This document shows, one piece after another, positions 45,796 to 57,344 of a DNA stretch of 64,000 nucleotides. Where the stretch lies: contig NC_055991.1 in assembly GCF_018446385.1 (NCBI RefSeq), positions 119,703,794-119,767,793 on the forward strand, written 5' to 3'. The notes under the pieces are model-generated. The model saw only the letters and a list, made by a program, of their open reading frames with translations. It searched no databases and had not been told where the DNA came from. This stretch comes from Zingiber officinale. Taxonomy: Eukaryota > Streptophyta > Magnoliopsida > Zingiberales > Zingiberaceae. The number at the start of each line of letters is the position of its first letter. Within the stretch, counting starts at the first letter, position 1. The position numbers were made by a program, and so were the translations under genes.

Positions 45796-46007
45796 CTCGT
45801 ACCAAGCATGTAGAGGTTGATTTTTATTTTGTTCGTGAGCATATGACAACTCGACAACTTTCAATTTCTTACATCTCTACTGAACATTAAATTACTGATA
45901 TATTTACCAAACCATTATCCAGACAACGTTTCACTAAGTTAACACTCAAACTCAATGTTAAAGCACTCCCTTTGAGTTTGTCAGGGTAATGACAATAATG
46001 GAAAATA
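45796..46007 (+). pseudogene. Copia RNase H, right part, after the hAT insertion
   Basis: Continues the RNase H domain: RTKHVEVDFYFVREHMT near 45799-45850, then a FTKPLSRQRFTKLTLKLNV-like end near 45900-45960, with one stop between. Ends at about 45990. Confidence 0.8.
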
Positions 46008-46300
46008 ATCTCGAATTGATTTTAATCAATTGAAATTTATTATATTTGACATCACAATCAAGATCGACATCACAATTAAGATTTACATGAATTAAATAGC
46101 AAAAATAATACTTCCAAATCTATTATATTTATTACTATGCTTATAATTGCATGTCATATTTAATTTTTCTATTATTGTTTAGATAATTTATATAAATAAG
46201 CCTAGTTATTGACTTTAGTAAATAATAGACCACAAAATTATTTTATATTTTATTTTTTCCTCTATCTATTAGTTTCAACATCTTCTATAATTATACATGC
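46008..46300 (+). mobile_element. Probable 3' LTR start of the second Copia family
   Basis: TGACAATAATGG follows the pol end closely and is AT-rich, with a TTTATATAAATAAG box near 46186-46200 that could be an LTR TATA. No second copy exists in the window, so neither boundary can be verified; the LTR may extend through the palindromic repeats that follow. Confidence 0.4.
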
Positions 46301-46640
46301 ACTGTGTGGCACTGTTTTGAAAAAAAAAAATATCTCCACGTAGTGCTGTTTTGAAAAAACATCATGCTGAAAAAAGGCACCAACGTGACACCATTTTTTT
46401 TAAAGCATCACCACGTTGAAAAAAAGTAGCACCAACGTGGTGCTATTTTGAAAAAATGGCACTAATGTTGTGCTGTTTTTTTTAAACAGTGTCATGTAGT
46501 GCTATTTTTAAAAAAAATAATACCAACGTGACATTATTTTTATGAAAACAACGCCACATTGGTACTATTTTTTTCAACATGATGTTTTTTTTAAATAACA
46601 CTACCTGGTAGTATTTTTTTTTTCAAAATTGCACCACGTT
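46300..46640. repeat. Palindromic GCACCAACGTGGTGC units separated by A- or T-runs
   Basis: About ten degenerate units (for example GTAGCACCAACGTGGTGCTA near 46427-46444) alternate with TTTTGAAAAAA or its inverse. Each unit is self-complementary around ACGT. Unit spacing is 25-45 bp and units occur in both orientations. It lies 100 bp downstream of the TATA-like box of the putative LTR. Confidence 0.75.
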
Positions 46641-46800
46641 GCAGATGCAGAATTGTAGGAAAGAGATTATATGCAAAATTGTAAAAGAGAGAGCGATGTG
46701 TAAGGTCGCGCCACGTCTACTGTTGCCCACGATCGCCAATATAAGAGTGTGCACGTTATCATTCTTTTGGTCACGTCAGATTGCACACGTCAGACGTTGC

Positions 46801-46853
<53 letters not shown>

Positions 46854-47623
46854 AATCCGTTATTCAGATCAGTAGTCCCTATATATCGTTTTCCATTTGG
46901 TCGGATATTAGATCATTTATTATATTTGGAGGAAATTATCATCCCTATTCCATAGGGTCGGGCTAAGATTAGTCGATTCGACAAGTTAGATATACGGTGC
47001 CAACTAAAAAAAGTATTATTTGAAAATAACTTTTAATTAAAATTGTATCACCTTTAAAGTTTAAGATATTTTAAAAATTAAATGAATAAAAAAACAAAAG
47101 AATATTTTTTTAATCTTCATTTTTATTTTTTTTAATCAAAACCATGCCTCAGCTCATCAGCTTTCTTGGTAAAATGATACACCGTCTTCAATTACATTAT
47201 CCGCATTAGGTTTTTTTTCTATAAATTTATAATCGATCCACTAGTTTGTAATTAATTATGAAATCGTAATTAGCAGTTATAACTTTATAATTATTATCAT
47301 ATAACAATTATACTTTTATAATTATTATAATGTAAATATTATTGAATAAAATAAATTTATATTATAGTAATTTAGATTTATTTGGTTCCGATCGATTAAA
47401 AATATAATACATGTAAGGACAACAATGCCATTTGGATCGTTGGGTCCGACACTTTTTTCATAAAAAGATAATAATAGAAAAACGGCGCTCATGTGGATTC
47501 AGAAAAAAAATAAAAAACTAAAAACAAAGATTTTTGCCCAAATTAAATCACGGATGGGGAGGTATTTTAATAAATTTTAAAAGAGTAATATCCTTTTTGG
47601 TAATACAGATGAAAAGAAATTTA
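46641..47623. other. AT-rich spacer with a (TA)n tract
   Basis: No gene. (TA)n occupies 46804-46849. Otherwise low-complexity AT-rich sequence, for example A/T runs at 47085-47135 and TTATAATTATTAT motifs near 47280-47345. Confidence 0.5.
46804..46849. repeat. (TA)n microsatellite
   Basis: About 23 uninterrupted TA units. Confidence 0.97.
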
Positions 47624-47835
47624 GGGTGAGTTTGATTTACGTATATTTTATTTTTATTTTTTAAAAAATACATATTTTTTTGAAAATAGAAAATAATTTT
47701 TAATCATTCTTTATTTTTTTTAAAAAAAAAATACTATCTATTTTAAAAAAAAACAGACATAAAAAATATAAATCAAATATTATTTTTCAGAAACACTTAT
47801 TTTAAAAAAATAAAAATAAAAACTATGCAAACTCC
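47624..47835. mobile_element. Possible small MITE with A/T-rich arms
   Basis: GGTGAGTTTGATTTACG, then TTTTATTTTTATTTTTTAAA, faces AAAATAAAAATAAAAACTATGCAAACTCC at the other end. Pairing is good in the simple part and weaker at the tips. No certain target duplication. Confidence 0.4.
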
Positions 47836-48149
47836 TTAAAATCTTTCCATTTTTTTCTAAAATATAAATTTTATTATCCAAAATTATAAAAACACCCTAC
47901 CAAAAGGAATCTTAAAAAGGAATCTTAAAGACTAGTCACATGCTCTATACGATGAATGGATAACATTTCTAACATAATACTTGAGCATAAATTTTTATAA
48001 ACTGATGATCTATGTTTTATTGTACCATACGTCTAATGTTTATGTACTTTTATATTTATCTTTCTCTATAAATATAGAATCGACACTAAAAGAATCGTTA
48101 ATATAACATATCTACATATATATTTTTAAGACTAAACACATTAATATAA
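47836..48149. other. AT-rich spacer
   Basis: No gene or clear repeat. GGAATCTTAAA is duplicated at about 47906-47930. Confidence 0.4.
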
Positions 48150-48501
48150 GGCTAGATCCCTTGGTCCATAGAAAAGTGAACCATGGGATGGATCACTTAT
48201 AATTGTGGCTGGATCGTGATTGTGATTCGATCGTAATTGATTGTGATCTCTCCCTTAGGTTTACTGTCCCCCTAAGTTATAGTTAGGTCGAGGCAGATAG
48301 ACAAAGGTCATCGGAGGCTGCTCCCGCTCGACACCAGGCTGCCTAGCCACTTGGCCACTACTAGCAGCCTCCAGCCACTTGTCCAAATATAAATTATAAC
48401 ATAAAGGAATAATAAATCTAGAAAGGATCACAATTAATTATAGTTAAATCATAGCTATAATTTAACTATAATATCATTTTTCATGGACGAGAGGATTTGT
48501 C
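48150..48501. mobile_element. MITE-like element with ~29-bp imperfect TIRs
   Basis: The left arm starts GGCTAGATCCCTTGGTCCAT; the right arm, inverted, starts GGACAAATCCTCTCGTCCAT, and both continue as GAAAA.TGA. Inside are palindromic fragments (GCTGGATCGTGATTGTGATTC) and a TTATAGTTAAATCATAGCTATAA inverted piece near 48440-48470. TATA on both sides may be the target duplication. No coding potential. Confidence 0.55.
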
Positions 48502-48954
48502 CTATATTGAAGATTAAGAGAATCCATATTAGTTATTTTATCAAAAAAATTTATTTTAAATTTTGAATAGGATAGCTAAAAAATCTTTGCATCAGCTACC
48601 ATATCCATTCTCTAAATTTAGATTTGATAAATAATGATTTTCTAAATTTAGAAAATGAAACTTTTATCTTACAAATAAAATAATATTTTTTTAATCTCTA
48701 TCCTTCCATTGATTTTTTCAATTTCTCCTATAAAATATCGAACAAATAATAACTTAATAATAAGGTTATTTGATGAAATAATCTTATTGGAATTTTTTAA
48801 AATTTTTAGGTATTTTCTGGGAATTTTTCGAAACTCGTATGACGTATTTAGAGAGGATATATGTATAAATTTGAAAAAAAAACCGTTTGAAATATCTAAA
48901 GACGGGAGTTATTGAGAAGCTACTACTCCTCTTTTCTCTGAGCACATATTTCTT
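48502..48954. other. AT-rich spacer
   Basis: No gene. ATAATGATTTTCTAAATTTAGA and related pieces repeat locally around 48605-48660. GGAATTTTT..AAATTTTTAGGTATTTTC near 48788-48830 resembles the first 100 bp of the Gypsy LTRs (8240-8290 and 58505-58560), perhaps a tiny LTR relic. Confidence 0.35.
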
Positions 48955-49353
48955 TGACCATTTTTTTATGGTATAGGGGATGTGCCACTCACATTTGCAG
49001 TCGGATTACGGTCGCGATCCAGTCGCAAATGGTTGTGATCCCTTCCTGGGTTCACGGTCCCCACCAAATTATAGTTTTTGTTCGGAGCGGGCGGCCGGCC
49101 GCCCGAAGGTCTCCGGTGATGGATAAATGGCCAGGTTACTGGACGCGGAGCGAGGGTGTACTAGCGGCCTTCGCCCATCCGCTCCGAACAAAAAATATAA
49201 TCTGATGAGGACGATAAACTTAGGAAGAGATCATAACATTTGTAACCGAATCACGACGAGTGACACATCTCTGATGGGGATGATGAACTTAAGAAGAAAT
49301 CGTAACATTTGCGACCGGATCACGAAGAGTGGCACATCCCTGTATCACAAAAA
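48955..49353. mobile_element. MITE-like inverted-repeat element with duplicated right arm
   Basis: Left arm near 48961-48990 (TATAGGGGATGTGCCACTC) faces GAGTGGCACATCCCTGTA at 49327-49345. The right arm is present twice in tandem (about 49203-49273 and 49274-49338, ~70 bp each). A second, inner inverted repeat (TTGTTCGGAGCGG, about 49078-49090, against CCGCTCCGAACAA, about 49179-49191) surrounds a perfect 16-bp palindrome GGGCGGCCGGCCGCCC at 49089-49104. It ends ~600 bp upstream of the S33 start codon. Confidence 0.65.
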
Positions 49354-49948
49354 GTGATCCAGATCCTGCCTCCTTTTCTCCTCCCGACTGATCGCGCGCG
49401 CCGACCCCTCCTCACCGTGCCCTAGCCGATTCTTCTCCCCGACACCTAAGCCGCTTCTCCTCCTCTCCTCCGCGCTGCCGCCGAACCCTTCTCCTTCGTC
49501 GAGCTCGCGCCGCCACCCTCTCCTCTCCCGACCCCTTCGCCTTCTTCCCCTTGCGACGCCGCTATCTGTTCCCGAACCTTTCCTCTTCCCCAAATCGACG
49601 CCGATCCTCTTCCTCCGTCGTCTTCGCCGTCGCCGAGTGCAGCCGTCGCCGGAAGGAAGGATCAGCACCAGCGTCGCCGACAGCCGACCTCCCTTTCCTT
49701 CCTGAGCCGCGCACCGCTGACCTCTTCCTCTCCTCCCCGACGCACTCTCTCTGCCCTAGCGCCGGCAGCCGAACCCCCTTCCACCTCCGACCACTACAAG
49801 GGCCAGCCAACTAGTGTCCAGCGCTTGCATCTCTGCCCTAGATCGCCGCCCAGCGCCCGAGGTATATCTCGTGCCCTAGCCCTAGTCCTTCTTCAGTTGA
49901 GATCTCTTCGCCAGCGCTGAGATCAGGAGGTGGTTTTGCTGCGGGAGT
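49354..49948 (+). promoter_or_regulatory. CT-rich upstream region and leader of the S33 gene
   Basis: GC- and pyrimidine-rich, with CTCTCC, CCGCCG and CCCTAG motifs, the composition of many monocot promoters and 5' leaders. No TATA box is clear. Long frames here (both strands) are composition artefacts. GCCCTAG motifs cluster near 49835-49890. Confidence 0.5.
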
Positions 49949-52269
49949 ATGAGCTTAAAGGGCGTGCTGATGGCCGCGGCGCTGCAAGGGGTGACGGAGG
50001 CACGGGCGAGGATCTTCGGCCATGTCCTGAACCCGTTAGGGAAGCGGTCGCCCCACAAGATCCTTCGCAAAAAGCTCATTGGAGAAAAAATTGCATCGTG
50101 GTACCCAGATGACATCAAGAACGAAGACCCCTCTGTTCTTGCCCGCGAGGAGAAAGAGTATGTACCATCTTGTTTATCTCCTTTTCAATTTGCACTCTCA
50201 TACCTGCTGACTGAATGCATATTCGAGAAAATGCCTGCTTCTATTCTCTGAATTTTTACTTGTGTGCCAGAAAATATCTTCAGGATTATGTGGATGGTTA
50301 ATAGAAATGTTTTAGTGCTCATATTGCAGTAACATGTCTGGAATTGCTTTCTCTACTGAAACTGTTTTATTTTGAGTCGTCGTGGTGATATTTACTTTCT
50401 TGTTCTCTCGTGTGTGTAGATCTTGTTAACCTAGAGAAACAAATTAAAATTGGTAGAACTCTATACATAGTCTTCTTTAAAAAAACACTGATATGAAACT
50501 GACATGATTATTACAAATCGACACATACTAGAAATTGAATCATATAATTAGTTTATGAACTGATTTTGATAAAGTTTAACCAAATTTTTATATGCAAATT
50601 TGTTTTTTTGGTTAAATTTTAGCTAACTCATCTATTCAAATCATCTAATTTTGATGCAAATGACTACATGGTGATGACTTGCTAAGATAAAGTACCATGC
50701 GTAAAGAACTTGGCATGTGCTGAAAGTTACCTGTTCTGCTCGTATTCTTTCATTTTTCTGTTATTTGAATATCTAAGGATTGTTATCCAAGGAGATTGTT
50801 AATTTACTAGTCCCGAATATTCTGCAGTCTGCAATTGATCCTCCCCTAACCCATGACAGTTTATGTTGTCTCTTTGTTGGATTTTTGCAGCTGACCTACT
50901 CATCCACTTCACCTAGGAAACAATCGACTATCCTAGCATGCAAAATAGGCATCAATTAAACTCTCTAATTATTCTCTTCTCTCAACTGATTCCTACACCA
51001 ATAGTTTATAATCAAATATTTAGTGGTAGCATAGCACTTCCAAACTTTTCCTGCTTAGCGTAAATATTATTAAATGTACATTTTTGCAGCTGCCAACATA
51101 AGTATCAATTTCCGTGGCAACAAGGTTTAGGTTAGTGGTCCAAGTTTACACTTACCAGTTTGTTGTTTGGTTGTTTTTTCCCTTAATAACTTTTATCACA
51201 GATACCTGTAAGTCCCTAAAATGGTGGAAGTATAAATGATAAACTCTGGATGAACCAATTTTAGACTTGATGATTTGGCCTAGATTTTACCTTGGGATTT
51301 GTGATTTTTTTTACTAAACTACTGTGATATTGGATCCTTCAGTAAATTCATCTACAAGCAAGGTACACTTTGTAGCTGTGCCAAGTGAGGCATTTGTCAA
51401 ATTTGTTTACACTTTATCTTTGAAACAAGTGCAACTTTATCATTTGTGTCTCCATTTCTTTTCCTCTGTTTTTTCTGTACCTTTTTTGCTACATGGTTGA
51501 TTTGATCCATATTCAACAGTTCATTAGCATTTTGGGGATTAATGTGGTTATCAATAGACAAAAAAAGACATGTATGAGATTTGAAATGCCTCTAGCTAGA
51601 AACAGCTATTTTGATTAGAAAGAAAAGTGCATATGTTTCCTGAAGTTAGCTCAAAAAGGTTTCAATTTCCTGATCATGGAAAATTTCACCTGGAAGAAGC
51701 CTCTGCAAATGGAGTTCTTGATCATTTCCCTTGTATAAGCCTACTTGCATTAGATATAGTTTCAAGCAAACTAAGCATGTCCAATGAAACAAGAAATTCC
51801 AACTAACTGATATTTACTCAGATTTGCTATTGACCTCATTGCTTTGCTAATAAATTTTTTTTGGGAGTTGTCATTTATGTATAGATGTTTTCAACTAAGA
51901 CCATATGTTATCTTCAGGGTTAACCTTAACCAGTTCATGTACTAGGCATAACCATGAAAACATATGGACCCTGCAATATTTTGTCATTTTTTTTGTAACT
52001 TAATTGAGTTTATTCTTTATAGCTTGATTGAGCAAGTTTCTCTCCCGTATCTTCATGTGGTTGTTCAAAGCCATTACTAGCTTAGAATGTGGGGTAAACG
52101 GTCTACATTTTTATAAATATGTCTATGGTTATTTCTCTAGTTTCATTGCCACTCTTTACCATCTCTTTCCTGCATCAGGCGATTGGCTAAGTTGGAGATG
52201 TTGAAGCGGCGCGGCAAGGGTCCTCCACCGAAGGGTCAAGGAAAACGTGCTACCAAGCGCAAGAAATAA
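49949..52269 (+). CDS. MRPS33: Mitochondrial small-subunit ribosomal protein S33 (mS33)
   Basis: Nuclear-encoded protein of the mitochondrial small ribosomal subunit. Exon 1 is 49949-50157 and exon 2 is 52179-52269, joined by a 2021-bp GT-AG intron (phase 2), giving 99 residues plus stop. The start ATG at 49949 gives MSLKGVLMAAALQGVTEARA, the usual N-terminus of plant relatives. Conserved stretches seen are EARARIFGH, RSPHKILRKKL, WYPDDIKNEDP, and in exon 2 RLAKLEMLKRRGKGPPPKGQ with a Lys/Arg-rich end. Length and basic character fit the family (about 95-110). No N-terminal presequence is separable; short mS33 proteins often lack an obvious one. AATAAA overlaps the stop codon. The intron shows no transposon that I recognise. 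Confidence 0.93.
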
Positions 52270-53198
52270 ATGATCTTTCCAAGAAGTTTGTCATCCTTAC
52301 AGTTCTCTGATTCCAAATGAGTAGTACTGGATGTGCTTGGTTCACATTAGGAGCTAGATTATTGTTCACTTTGACTTGTGCATGCTTTATTCATCTACCT
52401 GTGCTGTGAAACTTGAAACTCAGTTGTTGGTGATAGATCATTTCCCTCAATTACAGTGTAATTCATTTTGTTCACTTGCATTGATTTTATGGTGCATTTC
52501 TCTGAATCCATAATAGTTGTTTGTTGTGGTTCAATCCACGTTTACAAAAAGCATCCTAGAGAACCTCTCTTCCCCCATATTCATTTTTCCCTCTCCTCTC
52601 TTCATTGCATCTTACGGCTTATCTCCACTCCTGTGGAGAGCTTTCACATGCTCACCAAGACCACTAAATTTTACTCTTTACTTCGGGTCTAGTAATAAAT
52701 CATTCGTTTCCCACCACACTAAGCCAACACAATGGTTATAGTGGCACTTTCATGTCGTTCTATTGTTTTTTCATATATATATATATATATATAGTTGTAT
52801 CAGACAGCCAAGGTCACAGATACACTTACCAGAATCCAATTCGGACTATCAAACTCGCACTTAGCATCAAATTCAGCATCACCGTCAAGCGATTACACAG
52901 ACCCAACACCAACTCGAAACAATGATATTAATTTGACAAGCAGCTGATAATGTTAACTAAGAGCTATCAAGTAACATTGAGAACAGCCTCTTGTTAAAGT
53001 TGAACAACAAACTTTCTAAATTCTGCATCATGTCTAAAGTCTTCATAGGAAAGGCACAATCAACCAACCTCCACACATGTTACAATACTAATATGCTGGT
53101 CTAATACAAAAGAGGGAGCAGACCTTGGTGCTTCATTATTCGAGTTGTTCAGAGGACAAATAGCAACTGGGTCAGACCCTCCACCGATATAATGGGGT
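52270..53198. other. 3' flank of S33 and spacer
   Basis: It contains the presumed 3' untranslated region of S33 (first few hundred bp) and a (TA)n tract at about 52772-52791. No gene; nothing else recognised. Confidence 0.4.
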
Positions 53199-53502
53199 TT
53201 AGAATGTCATGCGGCTGGCGAGCTGACTTTCAGATATCCTTCTGTCTATGGCTTCATCAATGGAGTTCACCCGAGTGTAACATGAAACAAACAAAAGATA
53301 AATTAGAGTGGGAGTGAAGTAGCAAAAAGAGTATTGTTATTCTTTAAGTTGAATAATCTAACTGATCTGAGGTAGTGAACTTGCATCTGAATGAAAGCTG
53401 ACCTGTACCATTCTGGTTGCCGATGTGATCAAAAACAGATAACAAGAAATGCTACAAATTGAGAAAAGCCTGCTGGCATATATTCTTGATTTGCTCAACT
53501 TA

Positions 53503-53725
53503 GCCCCACGGGGTTATCTCGGCCGGTAAAGGCGTGGAAGTTTGCCACTGAGAACATGGGTTCGAGTCCGCAGGGCAACGGGGATTTATTCCTTATCCCT
53601 GTGCAAAAAAGTCTCGGCCCACTGCGTACTTGCCACCGAGCTACCGTGATTTACCTCCCTCGTGATGACCCTGAGCAGGGTGCGGCGAGGACCCTGAGGG
53701 CGAGGATTTCGCCTTTTTTGCCACA
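53503..53725 (+). mobile_element. tRNA-derived SINE with 17-bp target duplications
   Basis: A 223-bp unit flanked by TTGATTTGCTCAACTTA at 53486-53502 and 53726-53742, a perfect 17-bp duplication. The 5' part is tRNA-like: a box A-like TCTCGGCCGGTAAAGG near 53516-53531 and a perfect box B GGTTCGAGTCC at 53559-53569. The body ends in CGCC followed by a T-run, as in plant SINEs with poly-T tails. Inserted in the last intron of the SUF4 fragment. Confidence 0.92.
53559..53569 (+). promoter_or_regulatory. RNA polymerase III box B of the SINE
   Basis: GGTTCGAGTCC is a perfect match to the tRNA box B consensus, about 40 bases downstream of a box A-like sequence. Confidence 0.8.
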
Positions 53726-54824
53726 TTGATTTGCTCAACTTAAGTCCCCCACTCATTAAGCAAGAGGGATAATAAATAAAACCAAAAAACTAGATCAGAA
53801 CACGGTACATACACATTTTCCGATAGACCTGGTGCTAGGTAGGCAACCCTCGCTCATTTGCAGCAAAAGCTTGTCAGTTTTATAAAACTTACTAAAAGTA
53901 GAAATTATGTAAAATCCAATTGAAAAAACTTTTAAAACACCAGGAGAACTAGAATGTTGAGGATTGGAAAATAGAAGAATATCATTCTTAGTAATCGAGT
54001 TCACTTGAAACTAAAGCTTCATAGAAAACTCACAAGAGCGATAAATTCCTCTTAAAAATTTACAAATTTTTCAGAAAAGCATTCTTACTGCATATTAAAG
54101 TAGAAGTGGAATTAAGATGGGATGAGTATATTGAAATATAGGGCAATTAACTTTAATGATTATTTTTTCTGGTTTAGTTTCCTACCTTCTGGATCTGCAC
54201 CCAAATTACAAATCCATTTGACGTCCGTCAAAATGAAAAACAGGAGGCAATAAAAACTTACCTGGCTAGTTTCATCATGCACCTGATACTTTGTCAGAGA
54301 CATTCTTCTCTCATCCTGCACAATAGTCCAACATTAAGAAACCATATATAAAACAAGAAATATAGGGCAATTAACTATTGCTTCAGAAACTTGCCATTGA
54401 CATTGCCTCATCATCCCAAACCAAGTAGACCTCATTTGCGGTGGCATGGGAGGCAGGGGGCTTGTTGGATATCACAGGTGGAGGTCCAATTGAAGGGTTC
54501 TCAGTGTTTGGACCAGAAGCTTACATATGGGAGTTTGCATACAAGTTACCATCTGAAGAGGAAAAAACAGTAATACATTAACTCACTCAACTGGACATTT
54601 TTGGTTGATATTTTTTGTAAAGAAACTTGGAACATAAGCTTCATTTACATTGAGCTAAGCTTCCCAAGAGAATAAGTTGCAAAGTGAAACATTTTTCCAT
54701 TTTATAATTTTTTAATCAATCAGAGAGTTTCATAAACAACATCTAACTTAGATGGCTTTCCAGCATATTTAAACTTTACTTGATGGAACTTCCACTTTGG
54801 CTGTTTTTGCTGCTGCCTCTTTAT

Positions 54825-56737
54825 CTGCACCAACATTTTAAAAGTAAAATAATGATTTTATGACCATAAACATGCACACAAAAATGGAAATAAATAACAT
54901 GAATTTTTTTACTAGAATAAACCCAAAATATTCAAGTTAAACAATACCACACTGTCAAATTGTCATTTTACTTTATATCAGCACATCTCTTAATACTACC
55001 CTCAAGCTGGAAAATAGATCATAGAAATTATATATTTCCAACTTGTTACTTGAACAACCAAAATGGAGACTTAGATGTGACCTTAATGAAATAAAATGTT
55101 AACACTTGTTACTGTGATTAATGGAGCACACAACCAGTGATTCCTTTGCCTTTATATCAGGGCATGGATTAGAGAGAGAATTAAAGAGAAAATTGATGAA
55201 ATGAAACTAAGATAAGAAATATGGAACAGATCTCCTGTATAAGCTTCTCTATGAAGCAATGCATATACTTATAGTCGCATGTAATAGACTTAAAGGAAAG
55301 CACTCAGGGATGTTAAAGGAATATTAGATAACACAACTTAGTTGGCAAACTAAGAACAAAACATTGTATATTCAAATCTTCCTCGAAAATGAATAGAACA
55401 ACATGACCCTTTGCTAATGAAAGCTAAACTGAAAACATGAAATTTTCTTTATTCAGATTTGCACTGACTCATAGGAGATGTGTTTTCACATGCAAACAAA
55501 ACAAAGCAATATATATATATATATATATGATATGCAGGAAAGAGAATGAAAATAATGTATATTGGGAGCAACTTAAGGGTCACTCTAATACCCTGTTAAG
55601 CTTGGGAAAGAGAATATTCAAAATATGTTCTAAAGGATTATGTATATGTATACAAAGGACTCATGATGAAAGCCTAATCATAAAAATACCTTAGTGAAAC
55701 TAACCCTATTAACCTTATACTCAACACACTCAAAAGTTAAACATAACTTATTATTAAAATATGCAACCGAGTTCAGGCCCAAGTCAATCAAGTTGCAAAT
55801 TTCCATAATTCTTTTTAGGGTGAACTGAGTATTGGATAATTTCCCCCGTTTTTGGTAAATGATTTTATGATATTTTGTCTTTATACACGATCTTTGTCAT
55901 TTTAGATTATATTACATTAAAATTGGGAAGAATTGGATTTCTCAAACTTTTTACATTTAAAAAAAAATACTAATGATATCTATTGCAATTTGTAATTGAT
56001 TTTTTTATTTAATTAGATACGGTGGAACATTTTAGTCTCATGGCTAGCAAAGTACAAGTTTAAACAAGGAGCACACATAGTCCGAAGTAGGAACTTGAGA
56101 CAAGTCAAAAATCCATCCATCCACATTTAATTATAGGGCACAAACTCTTCTTACTTTGAGCAGTTTTTTTATTTGTGTAGTTCAGACCTCAAATAAATAA
56201 ATTCAGAGCTTCAATCCTAATATTGACCTATATTGACCTATAATCAGTTAAAGAGATTAGAAAAAAAAACACCAGACAAACAACTTTTGATCTACTCTTC
56301 TGTTCAGGTTCAACAAAATAAACAATCTACAAAATGGTATACTAGTTAAAGGATCTCCAAGGATGAGGATATACGGTAAGCAATGTAAATCTTAGGCAAT
56401 ACTATCCTAAAAAATTTATCTTAAAAAATTAGCAAAAAGATAACTAGTTTTCCATAGAATTCATGCAAGTGGAATAGAGAAATGAAGATAAACTAGAAGT
56501 TAACAAAATTTCAACCATTAGACTAAAATACTGATTGCACAGGATTCTTTGTTAGAATCCTGATAAATAAACTCCCCATTTGATAAAGAAACTACAGTTA
56601 ACAGCATCAAGTTAACCATATTTTCTGAAATGGTTCTGTCAACTAACAAATCTGAACTCCCACAATTTGGATAACATCTGTGCAATGATGAAATCTTAAA
56701 GAAACAAGTTCAGGATGCAATAATGCAAGCAAATGAG
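54825..56737. other. Spacer without recognised genes
   Basis: AT-rich. (AT)n at about 55508-55528. The tandem pair ATATTGACCTAT is at 56221-56242. I searched for the missing zinc-finger exons of the SUF4 fragment on the minus strand by eye and did not find them. Confidence 0.4.
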
Positions 56738-57344
56738 TGTTGGTGCGGGAAGCATCCGACGATCCAACCTAAGTTTTGATAATGGAAAAGGGTTCAAAGT
56801 TAAGGTTATTTGTTGTCTAATGTGTTTAAATGAGATTGCAGGAAAGTCCTAAGTGTAGTTAGACAAAAGTCCTAGCTGCGGTTAGACAGGTGGAAAACCC
56901 TAGGGGGTGGTAACCCTAGGTCCTAGGGGGAGGTAACCCTAGGTGGAAAGTCTTGGTGGGTCGAGGGCTTCGGGCAAAAGTCCTAGAATCGGGGACTCTA
57001 GGTGGAAAGTCCTGGTGTCGCGAATCAAATGAAAGACTGGACGGGTCGTGGAGCGGAAAGTCCTGGAGCCTCGAGCGTTGAGCAAAAGTCCAGTCAATCT
57101 GGAGGATCGGTCTAACAACAAGTAAACTCTCCTGAGTGGAGTAGGTGAGGGTGCGTTCCCCGGTGAGGGAACAACAAGCATTGGTTCGACCTAGGGTTTT
57201 CGGACGGGATATTCGAAGTCAGAACCGGACAATTTTTATCATGTCTATATTGTGCTAACTTTATTTTGTAGGGTATGATTAGTTTATTGGACTAACATAT
57301 TTTGCAGAAAGTGAATTGGACACTTTTGCCTCTGATAAACAGTA

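Larger units (their letters stand above)
53199..54824 (-). pseudogene. SUF4: SUF4/ZNF207-type zinc-finger protein, 3' fragment
   Basis: SUF4 proteins have two N-terminal C2H2-type fingers, a Pro-rich middle and a GLEBS-like C-terminus; in Arabidopsis SUF4 acts with FRIGIDA to control flowering. Here only the 3' part remains. Exons on the minus strand: 54824-54780 (KEAAAKTAKVEVPS), 54552-54395 ([20 protein letters not shown], then [14 protein letters not shown]), 54315-54262 (DERRMSLTKYQVHDETSQ) and 53270-53199 (IDEAIDRRISESQLASRM, stop). Phases join correctly. Defects: a TAA stop just before ASGPNTEN, no zinc-finger exons and no Pro-rich middle upstream, and no AG acceptor before the last exon (TACACTCGG instead). 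The intron after EAMSM starts with GC. The last intron holds a SINE. I judge it a dead copy or truncated duplicate. Confidence 0.8.

Noticed and set aside
49345..49814. Arg- and Pro-rich frames upstream of S33
   Set aside because: GC- and CT-rich leader composition; frames are not shared with any family and lie antisense or out of frame to S33.
53503..53725. A tRNA gene
   Set aside because: It has box B but no foldable cloverleaf or CCA-end context, and is flanked by target duplications, so it is a SINE.
54391..54573. 60-codon plus-strand frame
   Set aside because: Antisense shadow of the SUF4 pseudogene exon.
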